Positions 45,796-55,636 of a DNA stretch of 64,000 bases are shown piece by piece. The stretch is taken from assembly GCA_025809375.1 (NCBI GenBank), contig CP099514.1:992001-1056000 (forward strand), read 5' to 3'. Positions within the stretch are counted from its first letter, which is position 1, and each line of letters starts with the position of its first letter. The notes beneath the pieces are model-generated. The model was not told the origin of the DNA. It saw only the letters and a list, made by a program, of their open reading frames with translations, and did no database searches. Origin of the DNA: Bacillus zhangzhouensis. GTDB taxonomy: Bacteria > Bacillota > Bacilli > Bacillales > Bacillaceae. Position numbers and translations under genes: made by a program.

Positions 45796-46425
45796 ATGGA
45801 TCAAAAACAATGGGATCAATTCCTCGCACCGTATAAACAAGCAGTCGAAGAACTAAAAGTGAAACTAAAAGGCATTCGAAAGCTGTATGAATTCGAGGAT
45901 GACCATTCACCAGTAGAATTTGTCACAGGCCGAGTGAAACCCGTTGCCAGCATATTAGAAAAGGCAAAGCGTAAAAATATCCCAATGCATGAGATTGAAA
46001 CGATGCAGGATATTGCCGGGCTTCGCATTATGTGCCAGTTTGTAGAAGATATACAGGTCGTGAAAAAAATGCTCCAGTCACGTAAAGACTTTGTTGTTGT
46101 AGATAAACGCGACTATATTGCAGAACATAAAGAGAGCGGATACCGCTCTTACCACCTTGTTGTGTTATATCCGCTGCAAACGATCAACGGAGAGAAGCAG
46201 CTCCTCGTCGAAATCCAAATTCGTACACTTGCGATGAACTTTTGGGCGACCATTGAGCATTCTCTAAATTATAAATATAGCGGGAATATCCCGGAGAAAG
46301 TCAAGCAGCGTCTTCAAAGAGCGTCTGAGGCAGCATCTCTTCTTGATGATGAGATGTCTGAAATCAGAGGGGAAATTCAAGAAGCACAAGTGGCATTTTC
46401 TCGGAAAAAGAAAAACGACAGCTGA
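45796..46425 (+). CDS. yjbM: Small alarmone synthetase YjbM (SAS1/RelQ)
   Basis: Synthesises (p)ppGpp from ATP and GDP/GTP (209 aa, synthetase domain only, no hydrolase part). MQDIAGLRIMCQFVEDI and the HKESGYRSYHLVV segment match the Rel-Spo synthetase core, and VEIQIRTLAMNFWATIEH is the distal conserved region. The family forms an allosteric tetramer. GGGGGAAG precedes the ATG. Placed between yjbL and the NAD kinase. Confidence 0.94.
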   Translation: MDQKQWDQFLAPYKQAVEELKVKLKGIRKLYEFEDDHSPVEFVTGRVKPVASILEKAKRKNIPMHEIETMQDIAGLRIMCQFVEDIQVVKKMLQSRKDFVVVDKRDYIAEHKESGYRSYHLVVLYPLQTINGEKQLLVEIQIRTLAMNFWATIEHSLNYKYSGNIPEKVKQRLQRASEAASLLDDEMSEIRGEIQEAQVAFSRKKKNDS

Positions 46426-46488
46426 GCCAGTTTGATCAAATATGATGCTGCCCTCTCATAGCAGCAAGGTGAAAAAGGAGAAGAATTC

Positions 46489-47289
46489 ATGAAATTTGCA
46501 GTTTCTTCGAAAGGGAATTCTGTATCTGACACGCTCAAAAGTAAAATTCAGACCTACTTATTGGATTTTGGGATGGAACTCAATGAAGAGGAACCGGACC
46601 TAGTCATTACGGTCGGTGGAGATGGCACCCTTCTTTATGCGTTTCACCGTTATAGCGATCGTTTGAATGAAACAGCTTTTGTCGGTGTTCATACAGGTCA
46701 TCTTGGTTTTTATGCTGACTGGGTGCCGAGTGAAATTGAAAAACTCGTCTTAGCCATTGCGAAAACACCTTATCATATTGTGGAATATCCGATTTTAGAA
46801 GTCATTGTCAGATACAACGACGGCGGCAGAGAAGAGAAATATTTAGCAATGAATGAATGTACAATTAAAAGCATGGAAGGGACACTTGTGGCAGATGTTG
46901 AAATCAGGGGTCAGCTGTTTGAAACATTTAGAGGTGACGGTCTTTGTCTGTCTACACCATCAGGCAGTACGGCCTATAATAAGGCACTTGGGGGCGCCAT
47001 TATTCACCCTTCCATTAGAGCCATTCAGCTGGCAGAAATGGCTTCCATCAATAACAGAGTGTTTCGGACGGTCGGTTCACCGCTTATTTTGCCTGACCAC
47101 CATACTTGTGTGATAAAACCGATGAATGATGTCGATTTTCAGGTGACCATTGATCATTTGACACTGTTTCATAAAGACGTCAAATCCATTCAATGCCGGG
47201 TGGCAGACGAGAATGTCCGTTTTGCCAGATTTAGACCATTTCCGTTTTGGAAAAGGGTGCAAGATTCCTTTATCGGAAAAGGAGAATAA
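46489..47289 (+). CDS. ppnKA: NAD kinase
   Basis: Phosphorylates NAD to NADP (266 aa). The GGDGT motif lies near residues 43-47, and the NE/D segment AMNECTIKS and the glycine-rich [14 protein letters not shown] follow. AAAAAGGAGAAG precedes the ATG. The pseudouridine synthase gene starts within a few bases of its stop. Confidence 0.95.
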   Translation: MKFAVSSKGNSVSDTLKSKIQTYLLDFGMELNEEEPDLVITVGGDGTLLYAFHRYSDRLNETAFVGVHTGHLGFYADWVPSEIEKLVLAIAKTPYHIVEYPILEVIVRYNDGGREEKYLAMNECTIKSMEGTLVADVEIRGQLFETFRGDGLCLSTPSGSTAYNKALGGAIIHPSIRAIQLAEMASINNRVFRTVGSPLILPDHHTCVIKPMNDVDFQVTIDHLTLFHKDVKSIQCRVADENVRFARFRPFPFWKRVQDSFIGKGE

Positions 47290-47297
47290 GAAAGAGG

Positions 47298-48200
47298 TTG
47301 TTCCCGCTGGAATACTTTACGTTAAACAAAACCATAACAGCCAAAGAAGAAGGGCTGCTTTTAAAGGAATATTTAATTGATCTTGGCATTTCAAAAAGAA
47401 TGCTGACAGATATTAAGTTTGATGGCGGTGACCTCCTCATCAATGGGGAGCATGTCACTGTGAAGTGCAAGCTGCGTGAAGGGGACAGGCTTACCATTTT
47501 ATTTCCCGAGGAAAAAGTGAGTGAAGGACTGAAGCCTGCACCGATTCCGCTTGATATTTTATTTGAGGACGAGCATGTCCTTGTGCTGAATAAAAGGCCA
47601 TATATTCCTTCGATTCCTTCTCGGGAGCACCCTAAGCATAGCATTGCGAATGGATTACTGCACTATTATGCAGAGCAGTCTGTTCGGCATACGGTTCATT
47701 TGGTGAACCGCCTTGATCGTGATACATCTGGCGTCATGCTTGTAGCGAAGCATCGCTTTGCTCATAGCCTTTTATCAAAGGCGCAAAAAAAAGGAGCGGT
47801 TAAACGAACCTACAGAGCGTTTACACATGGCATAATCACAGAAAAACATGGAACCATCGCTGCAAAAATTGCTCGAAAAGGAGATAGTATTATCGAGCGG
47901 ATGGTTGATGATACTGGGCAGGAGGCAGTGACGCATTATACCGTGCGAGCGGTAATCGCTGAGTTGAACATGTCGGATGTGTCTCTCTCGCTTGAAACCG
48001 GGAGAACACATCAAATTCGTGTTCATATGCAATTTCTTGGGCATCCGCTCATCGGAGATACGCTGTATGGCGGAAGGGCAGAGCGGATAGACCGGCAGGC
48101 ACTGCATAGTGAGGTCCTTGTGTTTCCTCATCCGATGACAGGTGAGCAAATGACATTTTCAGCTCCGCTTCCTCAAGACATGAAATCATTGCTTCTTTAA
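47298..48200 (+). CDS. yjbO: RluA-family pseudouridine synthase YjbO
   Basis: Probably modifies uridines of rRNA or tRNA (about 300 aa). An S4-like N-terminal part (LLLKEYLIDLGISKRMLTDIKFDGG) precedes the catalytic motif HLVNRLDRDTSGVML with the essential Asp, and ETGRTHQIRVHM lies downstream. No ATG fits. The TTG at 47298 behind AAAAGGAG or a CTG at 47307 is likely, so the exact start is uncertain. Reading frames beginning inside ppnKA also exist. Confidence 0.85.
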   Translation: MFPLEYFTLNKTITAKEEGLLLKEYLIDLGISKRMLTDIKFDGGDLLINGEHVTVKCKLREGDRLTILFPEEKVSEGLKPAPIPLDILFEDEHVLVLNKRPYIPSIPSREHPKHSIANGLLHYYAEQSVRHTVHLVNRLDRDTSGVMLVAKHRFAHSLLSKAQKKGAVKRTYRAFTHGIITEKHGTIAAKIARKGDSIIERMVDDTGQEAVTHYTVRAVIAELNMSDVSLSLETGRTHQIRVHMQFLGHPLIGDTLYGGRAERIDRQALHSEVLVFPHPMTGEQMTFSAPLPQDMKSLLL

Positions 48201-48206
48201 ATAGAG

Positions 48207-48246
48207 AAACCCGGTCACCTGCAAGCGCAGGGCCGGTTTTTTTTAT
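48207..48246. terminator. Bidirectional terminator between yjbO and prpE
   Basis: AACCCGG...CTGC / GCAG...CCGGTT paired arms with T-run, between the two convergent genes. Confidence 0.75.
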
Positions 48247-48986
48247 GATGTGAAATGCTGAAATCTTGAATCGTCATAAGGCATAGATGAAGGAACAGAG
48301 ACCGTTTTAAGCTCAGGGTACGTGAGGGCAGACAGCTGGTTGCCAAATACGCAGCCTGTATCAATATTGACGGTTTTACCAACGAATCGAGGTTCTTTGA
48401 CTGGTGTATGGCCGTACACAATCCAAGGTTTTCCGTGATACTCCTTTGCCCAGTCCTTTCGAACAGGCCGTCCATCTGGCCATGTTTCTCCTGTGACCTC
48501 ACCAAATAATAGATAGGACCGCATCTGTTTATTCGGCTTTTTTCCAATATCCTTTTCCTTCATCGCTGCGTGTGCAATGATCAGCTCATCAGGAATAAGT
48601 ACATCATAAAGGGGAGCCTTCTCGAATAACTGCTTAAATTCATGTGACAATTTGTTTTGTTCATGAATTGGCAGTTTTTTTATTTCGTTCACTGTCGTTT
48701 CAATACCATGAAGCAATTTGACGGGATTTCCTTTTAAATAACGATAAAGCTTAAAGCAATGGTTGCCAGGTACGTAGCGAATTGCGCCGTGTGAATAGGC
48801 ATGAATGACAAACCGCATGACGTCTACTGACTGAGGCCCTCGATCTGTTAAATCACCAACAAGGGCCAGCGTTCTCTTATCAGGATGGACGGGTAATCCA
48901 TGTTTGAGTTCGTATCCTAGTTTGTGTATGAGGGTAAGCAGCTCTTCGTAGCAGCCGTGGATATCACCAATGATATCGAATTTCAT
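48243..48986 (-). CDS. prpE: PrpE, metallophosphatase / Ap4A hydrolase
   Basis: Calcineurin-like phosphatase (247 aa) with the metal-binding signature GDIHGCYEE near the N-terminus, [14 protein letters not shown] and the distal GHTP ([10 protein letters not shown]). B. subtilis PrpE has been reported both as a protein phosphatase with a role in spore germination and as an asymmetric diadenosine-tetraphosphate hydrolase. AGGAGGAAA precedes the ATG on the minus strand. Confidence 0.92.
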   Translation of the reverse strand: MKFDIIGDIHGCYEELLTLIHKLGYELKHGLPVHPDKRTLALVGDLTDRGPQSVDVMRFVIHAYSHGAIRYVPGNHCFKLYRYLKGNPVKLLHGIETTVNEIKKLPIHEQNKLSHEFKQLFEKAPLYDVLIPDELIIAHAAMKEKDIGKKPNKQMRSYLLFGEVTGETWPDGRPVRKDWAKEYHGKPWIVYGHTPVKEPRFVGKTVNIDTGCVFGNQLSALTYPELKTVSVPSSMPYDDSRFQHFTS

Positions 48987-49149
48987 AAGGTTTCCTCCTG
49001 ATTTTTTTCATCCATTCGCCCGGATATAAAGAAGTTTGAATTTTAGAAAATATAACGAATGGCTTTCATTTCATTTGAGCAATTGTTAGAATCAATGCTT
49101 TAACGTAAGACTTATAAAAGTAAACATGATTGTTAGGAGGCTTTAGCCA

Positions 49150-50991
49150 ATGGAGCATACATCTGTTTCATCACTCGTTGTCGTTATTATTGTCGCCTTT
49201 TTCACCCCTATTTTATTGCACCGATTTAAGCTGACCATTCCGGTCGTTGTAGCTGAAATCATCATGGGGTTCATCATTGGGAAAAGCGGCTTTCAACTGG
49301 TTGTCGAACATGATGCGTGGTTAGATACATTATCCATGCTCGGTTTTATTTTTCTGATGTTTTTAAGTGGACTTGAAATAGATTTTTCTTCTTTTGAGTC
49401 AAAGAAGAAAGCACGTGAACTTCCAAATGGCTTAAAAGAACCAAATACATTGAAAGCAGCCGCTATTATTTTTCTTGGGGTATTTTGTATTTCTTTTATC
49501 CTGTCCTATGCGTTTGTACTCGCAGGGTTTATCCAAAATGCCTTTTTAATGACGCTCATTATCTCTACCATCTCATTAGGTGTAGTGGTTCCAACCTTAA
49601 AAGAGGAAAAGCTGATGCAGACGAATATCGGTCAAATCATTCTGCTTGTAGCTGTCATTGCTGATTTGGTCACGATGATTTTACTTGCTGTGTTTTCCTC
49701 GATTTATGGAGATGGAACAGGGAACATGTGGCTCCTGCTCTTATTATTTGCTGCAGGCATTCTTCTTTATTTATTTGGCCGCGTATTTAAGACAAAGTCA
49801 ATTTTTCAGTCCATGTCAAAAGGCACCGTGCAAATTGGGACAAGGGCAATCTTTACTCTCATTATTGTCTTAGTTGCCTTATCTGAATCACTCGGGGCTG
49901 AAAATATTCTTGGGGCGTTTTTAGCTGGCGTGCTTGTCTCCCTTCTTTCGCCAAATAAAGAGCTTGTTCAGCAGCTGGACTCATTTGGCTATGGATTTTT
50001 CATCCCGATCTTTTTTGTGATGGTCGGAGTGAATCTGAATATATGGGCACTGTTTAAGGACCCAGCCATTATGATCATGATTCCGCTGCTGTTTATTGCA
50101 TTGCTTATGAGTAAGCTCATCCCGATTCTTTATTTAAAAAAATGGTATGATATGAAAAAGGTCATCGGAGCCGGTTTTTTATTAACTTCAACGCTATCAC
50201 TTGTCATTGCAGCTGCGACGATTGGTGAGCGGCTCGGGGTCATTGATCATAAAATGTCAGGAGCGCTGATTTTAGTTGCTGTGCTAACGAGTATTTTAAC
50301 ACCTGTTTGGTTTAAAGCGCTCTTTAAAAAGGAACAATCAGTGAGCTATAAAAAGCGTGTAACCTTTATTGGTGCAAATCAGCTGACTTTACCTGTCACA
50401 CTTGATTTGCATCCGGATGAATATGACATTCGGATTTTGCATGTTTTTCAAGAAAATAAGAAAGCACTTTTGGCAGACTCCATCTTTGAAGTGGAATCAA
50501 TTGAACAATACAACGATGAGACGCTGAGAAAGGCAGGTGTCGGCCAAGAGGATGTCCTTGTCGTCGCAACAGGCAGTGAGACGAAAAATAAGGAAATAGC
50601 TTTATTTGCAAAAGAAGAAGGAGCGAAACAAGTCATTGCAAGTGTCAATAAAGCTGAGGCAGAGCTGACATTAAAGGAAGAGGGTATTGATACGTTTTCT
50701 ACTTTCCTTTCATCTAAAACGGTGTTAAGAGCTTTGATTGAAGCACCTGATGCGATTCGATTGCTAACAAATGTAGATTCTTCTTTGTATCAAATTCAAA
50801 TGAACAATCATCGTTATCATAATGTCATGTTGAGAGAATTTCCTTTCATCGGTGATTTGGTATTTGTCCGCATTTTCAGAGGGGTAGACAGCTTAGTACC
50901 GCATGGAGATACGACACTCAGAAGCGGCGACCGTGTGCTTGTATCGGGCTCCCGGGAGTATGTGGCAGGACTAAGAGCTCAATTAGAATGA
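49150..50991 (+). CDS. yjbQ: CPA2-type monovalent cation/proton antiporter YjbQ
   Basis: Membrane protein (613 aa) with about 12 transmembrane helices in the first 390 residues, including the SGLEIDF and SESLGAENILGAFLAG segments of the KefB/CPA2 family. A C-terminal RCK/TrkA-like regulatory region begins with VTFIGANQLTLPVTLDL, but the typical GxGxxG nucleotide loop is not intact. The final TrkA-C domain covers about 530-613. AGGAGG precedes the ATG. Potassium or sodium/proton exchange is inferred from the family. Confidence 0.88.
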   Translation: MEHTSVSSLVVVIIVAFFTPILLHRFKLTIPVVVAEIIMGFIIGKSGFQLVVEHDAWLDTLSMLGFIFLMFLSGLEIDFSSFESKKKARELPNGLKEPNTLKAAAIIFLGVFCISFILSYAFVLAGFIQNAFLMTLIISTISLGVVVPTLKEEKLMQTNIGQIILLVAVIADLVTMILLAVFSSIYGDGTGNMWLLLLLFAAGILLYLFGRVFKTKSIFQSMSKGTVQIGTRAIFTLIIVLVALSESLGAENILGAFLAGVLVSLLSPNKELVQQLDSFGYGFFIPIFFVMVGVNLNIWALFKDPAIMIMIPLLFIALLMSKLIPILYLKKWYDMKKVIGAGFLLTSTLSLVIAAATIGERLGVIDHKMSGALILVAVLTSILTPVWFKALFKKEQSVSYKKRVTFIGANQLTLPVTLDLHPDEYDIRILHVFQENKKALLADSIFEVESIEQYNDETLRKAGVGQEDVLVVATGSETKNKEIALFAKEEGAKQVIASVNKAEAELTLKEEGIDTFSTFLSSKTVLRALIEAPDAIRLLTNVDSSLYQIQMNNHRYHNVMLREFPFIGDLVFVRIFRGVDSLVPHGDTTLRSGDRVLVSGSREYVAGLRAQLE

Positions 50992-51001
50992 CAATGAACC
51001 C

Positions 51002-51030
51002 TTGACCAACGAGCAATTCCTGATTAAGAT
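51002..51030 (+). promoter_or_regulatory. Promoter of the thiamin operon
   Basis: TTGACC, 17-base spacer, TAAGAT, about 25 bases before the riboswitch. Confidence 0.7.
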
Positions 51031-51055
51031 AGAGGTACAACATCATATATTTGAT

Positions 51056-51150
51056 CCACTAGGGGAGTCCTTTAAAAGGGCTGAGATAAAAGTGATGACT
51101 TTTAGACCCTCATTACCTGAACAGGTTCATACCTGCGTAGGGAAGTGGTG
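51056..51150 (+). promoter_or_regulatory. TPP riboswitch (thi-box)
   Basis: ACTAGGGGAGTCC, GGGCTGAGA, ACCCTCATTACCTGAAC and CAGGTTCATACCTGCGTAGGGAAGTG are the standard conserved blocks of the thiamin pyrophosphate aptamer in order. GGGAAGTGG at its 3' end is complementary to CCACTTTCC of the terminator, which gives the expression switch. Confidence 0.97.
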
Positions 51151-51180
51151 CGGTTTTTGACTCTGCTTTTTACAAATTCC

Positions 51181-51213
51181 AAGCCACTTTCCACGCGGAA
51201 AGTGGCTTTTTTA
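51181..51213 (+). terminator. Riboswitch-controlled terminator
   Basis: AAGCCACTTTCC / GGAAAGTGGCTT perfect 12-bp stem, 4-base loop and T-run. It forms when TPP is bound. Confidence 0.95.
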
Positions 51214-51238
51214 TATGGAAAAACAGGAGGAGAGGAAC

Positions 51239-51949
51239 ATGACGTTTTCAACAGAATGTAAAGAAGCTGCAGCAGCATGGTGGAATGGAAGCTTTACGCA
51301 CCCTTTTGTCAAAGGGATTGGAGATGGCACACTTTCACTCGACCGTTTCACCTATTACGTGATGCAGGATTCGTATTATTTAACTCATTTTGCTAAGGTG
51401 CAGGCATATGGAGCGGCGATTAGTGAGGACTTACATACGACGGGCAGAATGGCGTATCATGCCCAGGGCACGTATGAAGCAGAGCTGACGCTGCATAGGA
51501 AATTTACAGAGCTTCTGCAGATTTCTGATGAAACCATTGAGAACTTTAAGCCTTCCCCCACTGCTTATGCGTATACCTCTCATATGTACCGATCAGTAAA
51601 AAGTGGACGGTTTGAAGAGATTTTAGCCGCGTTATTACCATGCTACTGGCTCTATTATGAGGTAGGTGAAAAGCTGAAACAAACAACACCTGATCATCCG
51701 ATTTACCAAGAATGGATTTTGACATATGGGGGCGATTGGTTTAAGGAACTCGTTTTCGAACAGGTGAATCGCTTTGATGAACTAGCAGAAAAAGCACCCG
51801 AACATATACGGGCCAATATGAAAGAAAATTTTGTGATTTCGAGCTATTACGAATATCGCTTCTGGGAGATGGCATATCAAAAAGAAATGTGGCAAACAGT
51901 ATGCTTAGATGGGGTTGGTGCAAATGGAACTCCACGCAGTGACAAATGA
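51239..51949 (+). CDS. tenA: TenA, aminopyrimidine aminohydrolase
   Basis: Hydrolyses aminopyrimidine breakdown products of thiamin for salvage of the HMP moiety (236 aa). The catalytic nucleophile is Cys135 in LLPCYWLYYEVG, and the C-terminal SSYYEYRFWEMAY is typical. The ATG at 51239 has GGAGGAGAGG upstream, behind the riboswitch terminator. First gene of tenA-tenI-thiO-thiS-thiG-thiF-thiD, with tenI overlapping its end. Confidence 0.96.
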   Translation: MTFSTECKEAAAAWWNGSFTHPFVKGIGDGTLSLDRFTYYVMQDSYYLTHFAKVQAYGAAISEDLHTTGRMAYHAQGTYEAELTLHRKFTELLQISDETIENFKPSPTAYAYTSHMYRSVKSGRFEEILAALLPCYWLYYEVGEKLKQTTPDHPIYQEWILTYGGDWFKELVFEQVNRFDELAEKAPEHIRANMKENFVISSYYEYRFWEMAYQKEMWQTVCLDGVGANGTPRSDK

Positions 51950-52541
51950 TTCGCTTCCTGCGGATGAACTGATCAAACAAATAAAAGCCATTGCGTCTGA
52001 AGTGGATTTTATTCATATTCGGGAACGATCTAAAACAGCAAGTGAGCTTGTTGATCTCGTGAAAAATCTCCTTTTAGAAGGTGTACCGAAAGAAAAGCTC
52101 GTGATCAATGACCGAGTAGACGTTGCGCTGCTAACCAATATTCACAGGGTCCATCTCCCGGGCCGCAGCTTTTCGCCAAAAGAGCTGCGAAAAAAATTCC
52201 CTCACCTTCATGCAGGGGTGTCTGTCCATTCGATAGAAGAAGCGAAAGCAGCGGAGAAAAATGGAGCAGAGTATGTCATGTTTGGTCACGTATATGACAC
52301 CTCTTGTAAACCAGGAATTCAGGCAAGAGGTGTACAGCTTGTGAAAGAATTGACTTCTGCACTAACGATTCCAGTGGTGGCTATTGGCGGGGTGACCCCA
52401 AATCGAGTTTCAGAATTGAAACACGCAAATGTGAGAGGAATCGCTGTCATGTCTGGGATTTTTACTCATCATCAGCCGCGTATGATGGCACAAGCATTTT
52501 CTGAAAAGGCAAAGGAGAATCCTAATGAAAAAGCATTATGA
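51924..52541 (+). CDS. tenI: TenI, thiazole tautomerase
   Basis: TIM-barrel protein (205 aa) related to ThiE that aromatises the thiazole carboxylate product of ThiG. MELHAVTNDS, FGHVYDTSCKPG and VVAIGGVTPNRV are the family landmarks. The ATG at 51924 overlaps tenA by 26 bases and gives the MELH start known from B. subtilis. It overlaps thiO by 17 bases. Confidence 0.94.
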   Translation: MELHAVTNDSLPADELIKQIKAIASEVDFIHIRERSKTASELVDLVKNLLLEGVPKEKLVINDRVDVALLTNIHRVHLPGRSFSPKELRKKFPHLHAGVSVHSIEEAKAAEKNGAEYVMFGHVYDTSCKPGIQARGVQLVKELTSALTIPVVAIGGVTPNRVSELKHANVRGIAVMSGIFTHHQPRMMAQAFSEKAKENPNEKAL

Positions 52542-53637
52542 CGTTGCAATCATTGGTGGTGGAATCATAGGGATGTCAATCGCCTATCACCTTGCAAAAG
52601 CAGGAAAACAGGTGGTCTTATTTGAAGCAAATGAGATAGGGAAGCAAACGACGAGTGCGGCTGCCGGGATGCTCGGTGCACATGCTGAAGGAGAGGATCA
52701 TGAGGATACTTTCTTTCAGGCAGGGAGAGCAAGCCAGGCATTATACGAAAAATTAAAGGTCGATCTTCTGCATGAATCAGGCATTGATATTCGGGCTTCA
52801 GCAGGCGGCATCATGAAGGTTGCCTTTACAGAAGAAGAGAAACAAGCCCTTTGCCGGATGCAGCATTTGTCTACTTTTAAGTGGCTTGATGCAAGCAGTG
52901 TAAAAAAATGCATGCCTCAAGTTACAGAGCACATTCTGGGAGCAGGTTTGATTGAAGAGGATGTTCATGTGGAGCCTTACGCTGTATGCAGGGCTTTGTG
53001 GCAGGCGGCGGTCCGGTACGGAGCAAATGTGAAAGTGTGTACACCTGTGATCGAAGTAAAGCGGGATAAAGAAACACTAACTGTCAGAACAACGAAGGGC
53101 ACATTCACATGTGATGACTTGACAGTCGCGAGTGGTGTATGGTCTGGTCGTTTTTTTGAAGAGCTCGGATTATCGCATTCTCTTTATCCCGTAAAAGGGG
53201 AATGTGTGTCTGTATGGAATAATGGTCCTGCGCTCGCACACACCATTTATCATGATCATTGTTATATCGTTCCGCGAGATAGCGGAAAGCTTGTTATCGG
53301 CGCAACGATGAAGCCAAACGAGTGGCAGGCTGTTCCAACGCTTGGCGGCATGGAAGCTGTGATTCAAAAGGCGTCTCAGCTTATGCCTTCTATTAAGGAG
53401 ATGCCGATTGAAGAGTGCTGGGCAGGTCTTCGTCCGGCGACAAACGATCGGCATCCCTATATCGGAAGACATCCAGAAGACAAGCGTATTCTTTTTGCTG
53501 CTGGGCATTACAGGAATGGCATTTTACTTGCGCCGATTACTGGAGAAATCATTCGTGACCTGATATTAGACGAACCGGTCAAAGAGGAATGGCTTCACGC
53601 ATTTCGTATTGGACGAAAGGAGGCATTATTCGTATGA
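52525..53637 (+). CDS. thiO: Glycine oxidase ThiO
   Basis: FAD enzyme (370 aa) oxidising glycine to the imine used for thiazole formation. The dinucleotide fold IIGGGIIGMSIAYHLAKAG is at the N-terminus, TTSAAAGMLGAHAE near residue 45, and the C-terminal AGHYRNGILLAPITG is the second flavin-contact region. AAAGGAG precedes the ATG. thiS overlaps its end (ATGA). Confidence 0.95.
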   Translation: MKKHYDVAIIGGGIIGMSIAYHLAKAGKQVVLFEANEIGKQTTSAAAGMLGAHAEGEDHEDTFFQAGRASQALYEKLKVDLLHESGIDIRASAGGIMKVAFTEEEKQALCRMQHLSTFKWLDASSVKKCMPQVTEHILGAGLIEEDVHVEPYAVCRALWQAAVRYGANVKVCTPVIEVKRDKETLTVRTTKGTFTCDDLTVASGVWSGRFFEELGLSHSLYPVKGECVSVWNNGPALAHTIYHDHCYIVPRDSGKLVIGATMKPNEWQAVPTLGGMEAVIQKASQLMPSIKEMPIEECWAGLRPATNDRHPYIGRHPEDKRILFAAGHYRNGILLAPITGEIIRDLILDEPVKEEWLHAFRIGRKEALFV

Positions 53638-53837
53638 AGATTCAATTGAATGGCAGAATCGTTGATTTTGATCAAGAGAATGGAACGATCTATGATCTGC
53701 TATCAGCCTATCAGCTTGAAAACCGTGTGGTGATCGTTGAAAAGAACCAAGAAATTATTGATAAAGAAGCGTTTCAACAAGTAGAAATTCAACCTAATGA
53801 CACGATTGAAATCGTTCATTTTGTAGGAGGAGGATGA
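53634..53837 (+). CDS. thiS: Sulphur-carrier protein ThiS
   Basis: Ubiquitin-like protein of 67 residues, [14 protein letters not shown]..., ending in the obligate glycine tail (VHFVGGG). ThiF adenylates this end, which then carries sulphur as thiocarboxylate to ThiG. The ATG at 53634 is preceded by AAAGGAGG. The longer upstream in-frame sequence lies in thiO and is not used. Confidence 0.95.
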   Translation: MKIQLNGRIVDFDQENGTIYDLLSAYQLENRVVIVEKNQEIIDKEAFQQVEIQPNDTIEIVHFVGGG

Positions 53838-53841
53838 TCCA

Positions 53842-54609
53842 ATGCTGCACATTGGCGGAAAAACATTCACATCAAGACTATTACTCGGAACAGGAAAGTA
53901 CCCATCATTTGAGGTTCAAAAAGAAGCGGTGAACGTATCGGAAGCCGAAATTTTAACCTTTGCTGTAAGAAGAATGAACCTATTCGAAGCATCTCAGCCT
54001 AATTTTTTGGAGCAGCTTGATTTATCAAGATATACGCTGCTTCCGAATACAGCTGGTGCAAGTACAGCAGAAGAGGCAGTGCGTATTGCCCGTTTAGCAA
54101 AGGCTTCTGGGCTGTGTGACATGATCAAGGTAGAAGTCATTGGATGTTCAAGGTCTCTTTTGCCAGATCCAGTTGAAACATTAAAAGCATCTGAAATGCT
54201 ACTTGATGAAGGGTTTATCGTGCTGCCATATACATCTGATGATGTGGTGCTGGCAAGAAAATTAGAAGAACTCGGTGTCCATGCCATCATGCCTGGTGCT
54301 TCTCCGATTGGTTCAGGCCAAGGCTTACTAAATCCTCTGAATCTCTCATTGATTATCGAGCAGGCGAAGGTGCCGGTCATTATTGATGCTGGCATAGGCT
54401 CTACGAAGGATGCAGCTTATGCGATGGAGCTTGGAGCTGACGCTGTATTACTAAACACCGCTGTGTCTGGTGCAAAGGATCCTGTGAAAATGGCAAAAGC
54501 AATGAAACTCGCGATTGAGTCAGGAAGACTAGGCTATGAGGCAGGACGTATTCCGTTGAAAAACTATGGGACGGCGAGCAGTCCACAGGAAGGAATGCCG
54601 TCATTTTGA
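53842..54609 (+). CDS. thiG: Thiazole synthase ThiG
   Basis: TIM-barrel enzyme (255 aa) that builds the thiazole phosphate from deoxyxylulose phosphate, dehydroglycine and ThiS thiocarboxylate. [37 protein letters not shown] (lysine for the imine) and [17 protein letters not shown] are family motifs. AGGAGGAT lies before the ATG. The stop overlaps the thiF TTG start. Confidence 0.96.
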   Translation: MLHIGGKTFTSRLLLGTGKYPSFEVQKEAVNVSEAEILTFAVRRMNLFEASQPNFLEQLDLSRYTLLPNTAGASTAEEAVRIARLAKASGLCDMIKVEVIGCSRSLLPDPVETLKASEMLLDEGFIVLPYTSDDVVLARKLEELGVHAIMPGASPIGSGQGLLNPLNLSLIIEQAKVPVIIDAGIGSTKDAAYAMELGADAVLLNTAVSGAKDPVKMAKAMKLAIESGRLGYEAGRIPLKNYGTASSPQEGMPSF

Positions 54610-55619
54610 GCACTCGTTATTCACGCCAGGAGCTTTTTCAACCAATCGGAACAGAGGGGCAAAAGCGGCTAAATGACTCAAAGGCAGTCATTATCGGAGC
54701 GGGAGCACTTGGAACCGCTAGTGCTGAAATGCTTGTTCGTGCCGGCGTTGGGTCTGTCACCGTTTTGGACCGAGATTATATTGAATGGAGCAACCTTCAG
54801 CGCCAGCAGCTTTACACGGAAAAAGACGTGAAGGATCGGCTGCCAAAGGCTGTGGCGGCTGAAAAAAGACTCAAGCAAATAAACAGTGACGTGCACCTCA
54901 AAGGAATCGTGATCGATGTGACTGCTCAAAATATTGACGAACTTGTCAGTGGGGCTTCGATCATTGTTGATGCAGCGGATAATTTTGAAGTGAGAATGAT
55001 CGCAAATGATGCTGCTGTCAAACATCAAATTCCGTTCCTTTATGGGGCCTGTGTAGCCAGTTATGGCATTCAATTCACTGTAATTCCTGGTGAGACGCCG
55101 TGTTTACACTGTCTGCTTGACCATTTACCCGCACAAGGCATGACCTGTGATACAGCAGGTATCATTAATCCAGTTGTGCAGCAAGTGGCCGCATATCAAG
55201 TGGCAGATGCACTTAAATATTTAACTGGACATCAAGTGACTCCAATATTAAAATCCTTCGATTTATGGAAAAATGAACGGTCTGACATTCGGTCGGCCGC
55301 GTCTTTAAAGAAGAAGCAATGTCCAAGCTGTGGATTGAAGACCTATCCATTTCTTTCATATGACAAGAGAGCGAAGACAGATGTACTATGCGGCCGCAAT
55401 ACGGTACAAATCCGCAGTGCAGCAGAAACACCGCCGCATCTACATGAAGTAGCTCTTCGGTTAAAGAATGCAGGGATGGATGTGCTTGAAAACCCATATT
55501 TGCTTTCTTGTCAAAAGGATGAGTTTAAACTTGTCTTATTTAAAGATGGCAGAGCGCTTGTTCATGGAACCAATGATATTGTCAAAGCAAGAACTATTTA
55601 TCATCAATGGATTGGCTAA
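54606..55619 (+). CDS. thiF: ThiS adenylyltransferase ThiF
   Basis: E1-like enzyme (337 aa) that activates the ThiS tail with ATP. The nucleotide fold is [22 protein letters not shown], the ATP-contact region [15 protein letters not shown], and the zinc cysteines are in CPSCGL and ETPCLHC-type pairs. The C-terminal 80 residues resemble a rhodanese-like or variable tail. It begins at TTG within the thiG stop. Confidence 0.92.
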   Translation: MSTRYSRQELFQPIGTEGQKRLNDSKAVIIGAGALGTASAEMLVRAGVGSVTVLDRDYIEWSNLQRQQLYTEKDVKDRLPKAVAAEKRLKQINSDVHLKGIVIDVTAQNIDELVSGASIIVDAADNFEVRMIANDAAVKHQIPFLYGACVASYGIQFTVIPGETPCLHCLLDHLPAQGMTCDTAGIINPVVQQVAAYQVADALKYLTGHQVTPILKSFDLWKNERSDIRSAASLKKKQCPSCGLKTYPFLSYDKRAKTDVLCGRNTVQIRSAAETPPHLHEVALRLKNAGMDVLENPYLLSCQKDEFKLVLFKDGRALVHGTNDIVKARTIYHQWIG

Positions 55620-55636
55620 TGAGAGGGTGTGAAGTA

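Noticed and set aside
47247..47297. ATG at 47247 as the yjbO start
   Set aside because: It lies deep in ppnKA, would add a basic tail not seen in the family, and the better translational signals are next to the ppnKA stop.
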